From: Scalesia atractyloides | Lineage: Eukaryota; Streptophyta; Magnoliopsida; Asterales; Asteraceae | Direction of reading: 5' to 3' | NCBI GenBank assembly: GCA_947069175.1 | Contig: CAMTDV010000002.1 | Coordinates: 9,031,054-9,095,053 of the forward strand | DNA length: 64,000 bases | Part shown: positions 58,093-64,000 of the stretch, piece by piece | How positions within the stretch are numbered: the stretch's first letter is position 1 | Layout of the letters: every line of letters begins with the position of its first letter | Position numbers and translations under genes: made by a program | Notes under the pieces: model-generated | Databases searched by the model: none | What the model saw: only the letters and a program-made list of their open reading frames with translations | Told to the model about the DNA's origin: nothing

Positions 58093-58324
58093 TAGTGGCG
58101 CAGCTTGGTGGGAATCGAGGGTGCAACCCCCCCCCCCCTCTCCTCCCTGCAATGTTTCGGTTAGAAATGTAAAGTTTCTGGTTTTTCGTCTGAAAATTTT
58201 AAAATTATATAGGATCGCCTCTTCCCCTCCACAATTTTTTTTATTTTAGCTAAATATTTACACAATATATAAATTGAGTCCCATAACTTTTCGCTTATAA
58301 AACTTTTGGTTAAGCTCTGTCACT
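58093..58324. mobile_element. hAT-like MITE
   Basis: 232 bp with terminal inverted repeats TAGTGGCGCAGCTTGG and ...TTAAGCTCTGTCACT. The flanks GTTCTGAA (58085-58092) and GATTTGAA (58325-58332) match at 6 of 8 positions, a decayed 8-bp duplication. A run of C lies at about 58128-58139. No coding content. Confidence 0.55.
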
Positions 58325-58483
58325 GATTTGAACGCTATTAGTTTTGATTCCTACAAATTGTTGTCTTGTCAATACATAAACTATTGAAAAAGATAAGTTA
58401 GCTTGATCCCTATAAATTGTTGTTTGTATATGCCTTACTCTTTGCAATGATTTAGTAAAGTAGAAAACTATTTTAGAAGCGAT

Positions 58484-58810
58484 ATGGATGCCATCAACTC
58501 ACCACCTCCTACCACCACTAATGCCACCGTTTTTCGCCGTCGATTGTCTCAACCCGCCACTTTTCCTCCTTTCCATTCCTTTGTGGGCACCTCCTTCCCC
58601 TTTTGTATGTCTTGTTCTTATGCATATCTTTTATAATATAAAACTATTTCATGTTTACGTTTTCATGTTAAAAACAATGGTTTTCCGCATTTCGTCAAAA
58701 CGGGGTAAGTTTTGTTCACTGATTACTAAATATTTGTTTATTCAGCTTACAATATTTTTAGATCACATAAAATCTTTAAATTTTCAATACAAGGCCTCCT
58801 TCTCTCTCTA
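58484..58810 (+). pseudogene. Duplicated CPS exon 1 and partial exon 2 (copy 1)
   Basis: ATG at 58484 opens a Ser/Thr/Pro-rich, Arg-containing peptide of 40 codons (MDAINSPPPTTTNATVFRRR...), typical of a plastid transit peptide. The exon ends at 58604 before GTATGT, phase 1. A matching exon 2 begins at 58762 (acceptor TTTTTAG) and reads HIKSLNFQYKAS, but diverges after about 30 nt and stops, so as a gene it is truncated. The phase of exon 1 is right for joining exon 2 of the downstream copy (61170). The 150 bp upstream are homologous to those before 60845. Either a segmental-duplication relic or the true first exon. Confidence 0.65.
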
Positions 58811-58949
58811 ATTATGTGTTTTAATACTTTGCTTTTATTAGTGGAACACCATATAAATGTTGATTTATCATTAATTTTATTGTGGCTGGATCACCTAGAA
58901 GACAAGAATTATGTACGAAAACATATGTGAGAAGGAGAGAAGAAGTGTC

Positions 58950-59930
58950 ATTGGCAGGAAAGGTCTTCTAGTCTTTTCTCAAGTGAACAACTTTCCCTTT
59001 TTTATTTTCAAACGGCCATAACTTTTTCATACATTAATATTTAAAAAAAATCATCATATTAACGAGCATTTCATTATCTTTAATTCAAGCAACCTGTTAT
59101 ATTTTTCTTAAAAAAAATTACATGATTTTGAATACCCATTAGTCCATTTCGTGATTATGTGATTTTGAATATCTAACACATGGCTACGTGATTTTGAATA
59201 CCCGTTACGTGATTACACATTCAATACAAATCCATTACGTGATTACACATTCAATACAAATCCATTACGTGATTACGCTTTCAATATGATTTGTTATAAC
59301 TAATGTTATTACCATTATATTTATTACGTGATTACACATTCAAATAATAAGAACTTGATTAGTTATACTTTATTACGTGGTTAAATCTTTAATATACGAT
59401 ATTATGTGGTTATTATAGGTTGATTTGGCTAATGTTTTGTATATAATATATTCTTAATACATTATTAGGCCTTCAAATATTAGGTATTCCATATAAATAT
59501 TATGTATTACATGTTTTTACGTAATTACCTAATCACTCAGTGTGATTTCACATAAAATACTCTAATGAAATCACGTAATCACGAAATGGGTATTCAAAAT
59601 CACGTAGTAACGTGATAATACATAATCAACTATTGTTATGTAATTACAAAATCACTTAGTGGCGCTTCACATGCTATGATGAAATCACGTAATAGGTATT
59701 CAAAATCACGTAGTCATGTGCTGGGTATTTAAAATTACGTAATGGGTATTCAAAATCATGTAATTAAAAAAAACTATATAAATAGACTGCTCAAATTAAA
59801 GAGATTAGAATGCTTGTTAATACAGTGTAATTTAAAAAAATATTAACATATCAATAAGTTATAGCCGTTTGAAAATCAATGGGGGAAGAAGTTCAAGTGA
59901 GAAAGGACCAAAATACCCTTTCTCTATTTG
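58950..59930. mobile_element. Large fold-back element
   Basis: The left arm (about 58950-59150: ...TCAAACGGCCATAACTTTTTCATA..., TACATGATTTTGAATACCCATTA) is the inverted copy of the right arm (about 59740-59930: TAATGGGTATTCAAAATCATGTA, ...TTATAGCCGTTTGA). The centre has tandem TTACGTGATTACACATTCAATACAAATCCA units (about 59201-59270). No ORF. Ends and target duplication not settled. Confidence 0.6.
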
Positions 59931-60125
59931 TTTCTTTCAATTGTTTAAAACTCATATTTACGAAATTGCCACCTCCTATTTTCAGCCATTGATCTTGGAA
60001 GATCAATAACTCACATTGTCGCCTATCCTTTGTACAAAAATTATCTCAAGATCAGTAGCTCACACTGTCGTCTATCCTTCGTACAAAAATTATCTCTTGT
60101 ACAGGATATGTGCTCTGATTTTATT

Positions 60126-60415
60126 TATTTTATTTTTTTTTGAACGGCAAAGAACGACGTGCCAACCACCGTGACACCAGCCTCTTGGCTCTCCCCAGAT
60201 ATGCGGAAACCCGACCTCCACCCGTCCGAAGGCACGACAGTGGAATAATCGGTAAAACTCGCCTTCCATCCATGTCGAACCGGTGCCACCAGTATTCACA
60301 CTTCACCTGAATGTCACGTATAATAATGATGAGAGTGGGAATCGAACCTAAGTCACAAGGAACATCAATTCTTCCCCAACCATTCCACCACTACCTCATT
60401 CGCTACTCTGATTTT
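60126..60415 (-). mobile_element. tRNA-derived SINE with 13-bp target duplication
   Basis: Minus-strand orientation: the head at 60415 has a B-box-like GGTTCGATTCC (complement of 60338-60348) with an A-box-like GGTAGTGGTGGAATGG upstream, and the tail is an A-rich run (T-rich on +, 60126-60143). Perfect direct repeats CTCTGATTTTATT flank it at 60113-60125 and 60416-60428. No RT. It lies 430 bp before the downstream CPS exon 1. The ORF at 60090-60299 is chance. Confidence 0.8.
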
Positions 60416-60844
60416 ATTAGCTAAATATCTACTTTAGATTCCTTAATTAAGTTGTTGATCTCCTTACTTGAGTCAAGATCGAGGAAACGTTACTTGATTC
60501 CTGCTACATTCTCTGTTTGCTTGATTTATTGAAAACATGTTTGTCTAGTATTCCTATAAATTGTTATTGTATATGTATAATAGATATATAGAGTGAAAAG
60601 AGTATGTGAATAACATCTTAAAAGTGTATAAATAAGATGACACTTATTTTATCATCACTTGAATTATTAGAAATAGGATTTAATTGCCGTTCCAAATACT
60701 CTTGGTTTTGAATTCCAGCAAATTGTGTTTTTGTCATTACTAGAATTATTAAAAACAAAGATTCGTTTAGATTTCTATAAATTGTTGCATGGCTTACTCT
60801 TTTCAAGAATTAAGCAAATTACTAGAAACATATTTAAAAGCGAT

Positions 60845-60973
60845 ATGGATATCATCAACTCGCCCACTCACCACCTCCTACCACCACTAACGCCACCGTT
60901 TTCCACCGTCAATTACTGCAAACCACCACTTTTCCTCCCTTCCGTTTCTCTACTGGCACCTTCTTCACCTTTA
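60845..60973 (+). pseudogene. Adjacent exon 1 of the CPS gene, out of frame
   Basis: ATG at 60845, donor GTATGT after 60973. Compared with 58484-58604 it has an 8-nt insertion (CGCCCACT near 60861-60870), so it is 129 nt (phase 0). Exon 2 needs phase 1: spliced as is, the product would stop three codons into exon 2. Without the insertion the frame would match copy 1 (ATF..., GTFFTF against GTSFPF). It may therefore be a non-functional exon, or translation starts elsewhere. Confidence 0.65.
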
Positions 60974-61169
60974 GTATGTCTTGCCTTATGTATATTTATG
61001 AATAATGTAACTTATATACGTTTTATTATAGTTAAAAATGTTTAAAAAAATGATTAACTTAACACAAAAGCTTGATTTTTCAAAGCAATGTGTAAATTTC
61101 ATCAAAACGGTTGTAAATTTTATTCAATGGTTACTAGTATATTTATTTATTGAGCTTAAAATTTTGTAG

Positions 61170-64000
61170 GTCACGTAAAATCTGTAAACTTTCAGTGCCA
61201 AGCCATCCTCAAGCCCTATGAAAAAGGTATGTGAATAGCGATATAGATTTTTTTATGAGTAAGGGTGATTTTGGATTATGGTAGCACCATGTCATAATTA
61301 ATATTACAAAATTGTTTGACCATCCCCAATGGGAGGGGGATGGATTTCAAGGCCCATCTGTGGCGATCCGTGGTCACAGATTTCACCCCTCCCTCTCTAT
61401 GGCTTCTCAACTTTACGAGTCTCATGAGTCACCATGTTACCCTTTGCTGGTGCCAGATGTACGACAACATAATGAAGCGTCGTTTTTGGAAGAGGATCAT
61501 GCAATCAAGAATTATGTCAAATCAATCAAGTCAATTTTCGGTTCATTGGATGATGGAGTGATATCTCCCTCGGCTTATGATACAGCTTGGGTTGCACTTA
61601 TAGAAGACGTCAATGAACAAAGTGGTGGTCCTCAATTCCCATCAAGTCTAGAGTGGATCGCAAACCATCAACTCCTCGATGGCTCATGGGGCGAATCCAT
61701 GATATTTTCAGCTTCGGATAGGCTTGTCAACACGTTGGCTTGTGTGATTGCTTTAACTACGTGGAAACTCCATCCAGATAAATGCAAAAGAGGTTAGAAA
61801 TTTACAAGTTGTGAGGTCATTACACCACACAACATATTTAACTTAATTAATGGAAATTTCGTCGCAACATTATTAGTTTGACGATATGCAGGATTAAAAT
61901 TTGTGGAGGACAACTTATACAAGCTTGGAGACCAAAATGAAGAACACAAGACACACGGTTTGGAATTAGTGTTCCCTGCACTCATTGAACTCGTGGGGAA
62001 ACTAGATCTAAAAGTGCCAAATGATTCACCCGTCATAAAAGAGATGTACAAACGACGAGAAAGGAAGCTTCTAAAGTTAGTTCCTTAATTACCTTTGTTT
62101 AATCGTTTAATAAACTTGAAATCAAAATACAAGACACTTGAAATTAATTACTAACCTATGATCTTTTTTGTTTAATTACTAATATTGAAAGGATCCCAAA
62201 AGAAAAGGTTCACAACACCCCAACAATCATGATGTATAGCTTGGAGGGAATGAAAGATTTGGAATGGGACAAGCTTCTAAAACTTCAATCAGAAAATGGA
62301 TCCATTGTTTACTCTCCATCAGCAACTGCTTTTGCATTCATGCAAACTAAAGATCAAAAGTGTCTTACATATTTGACCAATCTTGTTGACAAGTTCAAAG
62401 GGGGAGGTAATTAATATCATGCATTTTGGTTATATATATATATATATATAAGTACTAAAAATTACAAGTAATTAGCATATTAATTAAACCTGATTACAGA
62501 AACAGTTATTATTATAATAATGTTATTATAAATATAAAAAAACATATGTTTTGGATAACTTTTAATAAATAAAATCTAAGGTTGTATACTTTTATCCATT
62601 AATAATTATAGCACAAGTTGGCATATTTTTGTGTGGATAATCAACTCTGGATGCAGTCCCACATGTATACCCTGTCGAAATATTTGAAAAAGTTTGGATG
62701 GTTGATCGGCTGCAACGCCTTGGAATCGCACGGTATTTTCAGTCTGAGATCAAGAAGTGTGTTGATTATATATACAGGTATATGAATATATGATAATTAA
62801 GCTCAACTTTGCAAATCATCTTATTAATTTTATTGCTGATGTTGGAGTAAATTATAGTGATGCCCCATGATTTTGGTTATATCCATTAAGAAATTATGGA
62901 TTAAGTTCTCACTAATCAAAATATAAAAAATCTTATAAGTCTATACAAAATAACCATTGTACCCTTGTATAGTTGTAGACACAAAACAAGAAAGTAAATA
63001 CATATTATTATAATATTGTGTATTTTATAAGTATAATAATAATAATAACTTGACCGTTTTACATACATGGATTAAAAAAACATTTTAATGTTAGTTAGTA
63101 AAAATATGACCAAACGTTTTATGACCAAAACCGAAAAGCATGCGAGTCGCAAGAACATTCGTATAATTTACTCATGATTTTGTTATCTTTTCACTTGGAG
63201 AATCAAATGCATCAACTTTCTTTTGCACAACTATCAACATATCATCATCATCATACTCAATAACTCCCAGCAACAGCAAAGCTAAGCTAGAGTCTGATTA
63301 GGGTAAGATGTAGACAACTTTACCTCTACCTAGTAGGAATAGAGAGACTGCTTCAAGTGAGACTCCCAACTCGCTCGTAGTTTTGCATCAAGCCTTTAAA
63401 ATAAGGCACATAACACTTAGAAATTGAGACAAAAGCCGATTAGTGCATGTACCCCCTTGAGCTATCAACGCCACCACATGATGTATGAGTAACCATCCCC
63501 TCTTTTAACGTTATTTTCACGAAATTAGTAAAATAACGTTAAAATTAGTGCACTTTCACTTTTAATCCCTGAGCGCCCACACATATACATTATATGTGCA
63601 TACCGCAAGCGGGACGTGAATAGTGCACCATCAACATATATTTATCATAAACCCATAAAACAAACTAAGATAGTGTTGCAACAAAGATCCACTATCTTAA
63701 GGTAATTATATATACAAGAGAAATCAGCATGCATTTGTATGTATAATATGTATTTTGTATAGTGTATAGAAGGTAGAGAGAAGTCACCAAGTAGATCCCA
63801 TCTCAAAGTGGGTTAAATTCCTTTATATGAGAATATTTATGGGCTCAAACCTATCTATAGATAGCGTGCACATCTTAGATACTTTACTAAATATACTTAT
63901 AACAAATGTTTGAAGGTATTGGGATGGACAAGCAATTGGGGTTACAAGATATTGCAATTTACCGGATATTGACGACACGAGTATGGGATTTCGGGTTTTA
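61170..64000 (+). CDS. Class II diterpene cyclase, copalyl diphosphate synthase-like (exons 2-7, 3' end outside window)
   Basis: Converts geranylgeranyl diphosphate by protonation-initiated cyclisation in plastids. Inferred exons: 61170-61226, 61457-61792, 61892-62075, 62192-62406, 62657-62777, 63916 to beyond 64000; all GT-AG with agreeing phases (1,1,2,1,2). Landmarks: SAYDTAWVALIEDV and NHQLLDGSWGE in exon 3, SLEGMKDLEWDKLLKLQ in exon 5, PVEIFEKVWMVDRLQRLGI in exon 6, and the catalytic-acid motif DIDD (63965-63976) followed by TSMGF in exon 7. With a 40-residue exon 1, DIDD falls near residue 362 of a protein that is usually about 800 long, so somewhat under half is visible. At the positions of the ent-CPS His/Asn base pair there are Tyr (62235-62237) and His (62662-62664). 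I give no gene symbol because product stereochemistry cannot be read. No stop lies within exons 2-7. Confidence 0.9.
62778..63915 (+). other. Long intron 6 of the CPS gene, with SINE-like repeat
   Basis: 1138 bp between donor AG/GTATAT and acceptor TTTGAAG. It is much longer than the other introns. The segment about 63230-63390 (GGGTAAGATGTAGACAACTT, TAGTAGGAATAGAGAGACTG) resembles a dispersed plant repeat I recall as SINE-like; ends not determined. Confidence 0.5.

Noticed and set aside
60845..61045. A 67-codon exon continuing through the exon 1 donor
   Set aside because: The frame beyond 60973 is intron sequence: homology with the other CPS copies ends at the GTATGT donor in both cases.
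61312..61456. Longer exon 3 starting upstream of 61457
   Set aside because: The frame is open, but the phase-1 join of exon 2 to 61457 gives a continuous class II cyclase reading and a proper acceptor, while the upstream residues match nothing I know in the family. A longer exon cannot be fully excluded without RNA.

Overview
The window is plant nuclear DNA, about two thirds retrotransposon. The only host gene family I recognise is a class II diterpene cyclase (copalyl diphosphate synthase, CPS-like) at the right edge, with two broken relatives inside the window. Spliced plant exons, chromovirus and Athila Ty3/gypsy elements, and the overall style of the repeats suggest a large dicot genome. 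Asteraceae is my best guess, from remembered similarity only.

Layout. (1) 1-16806: a Ty3/gypsy chromovirus on the + strand ('element A') with 3.3 kb LTRs; its 5' LTR is cut by the window edge. It has a tRNA-iMet primer site, a proline-rich leader ORF, an array of small hairpins, gag, protease, RT, RNase H, integrase and a chromodomain-like tail, all broken by stops and frameshifts. A solo LTR of the same family (5640-9432, target duplication AATTA) splits gag. Element A itself sits in the 5' LTR of a small Copia-like element (16807-19921), whose 3' LTR carries another solo LTR (17942-19737, CATTT). (2) 19922-23204: AT-rich DNA with fold-back (MULE-like) elements. (3) 23427-27167: remains of a CPS gene (exons 1, 2 and part of 3). 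Its first intron holds an antisense RT-associated ORF, itself split by a solo LTR (23920-26135, CCCAC). (4) 27168-51740: a minus-strand chromovirus ('element D'). Its integrase gene is split by a minus-strand Athila element (29324-46649). That element in turn contains a gag-only gypsy element ('B', 32915-40609, TGTTC) and a solo LTR ('C', 41300-43970, TTCCG). (5) 51741-56135: a second, truncated Athila-like element (integrase and ORF3). (6) 56136-58483: a retroelement fragment with a hairpin array, AT-rich DNA and a hAT-like MITE. (7) 58484-64000: a CPS exon 1-2 duplicate, a fold-back element, a SINE with a 13-bp target duplication, then the CPS gene itself, running off the right edge in exon 7 just after its DIDD motif.

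The biology most worth following is the CPS gene. Its exon phases agree from exon 2 to exon 7 and it keeps the DxDD motif. At the two positions that form the His/Asn catalytic base pair of hormone-type ent-CPS it has Tyr and His, which points to specialised diterpene metabolism (possibly rearranged, clerodane-type products). Its adjacent exon 1 is out of frame by an 8-nt insertion, while a duplicated exon 1 2.4 kb upstream is in frame. The second unusual theme is structured non-coding DNA in the retroelements: tRNA-like (A-box/B-box) modules repeated inside the LTRs of families B and C, and tandem arrays of hairpins whose stems change while staying complementary.
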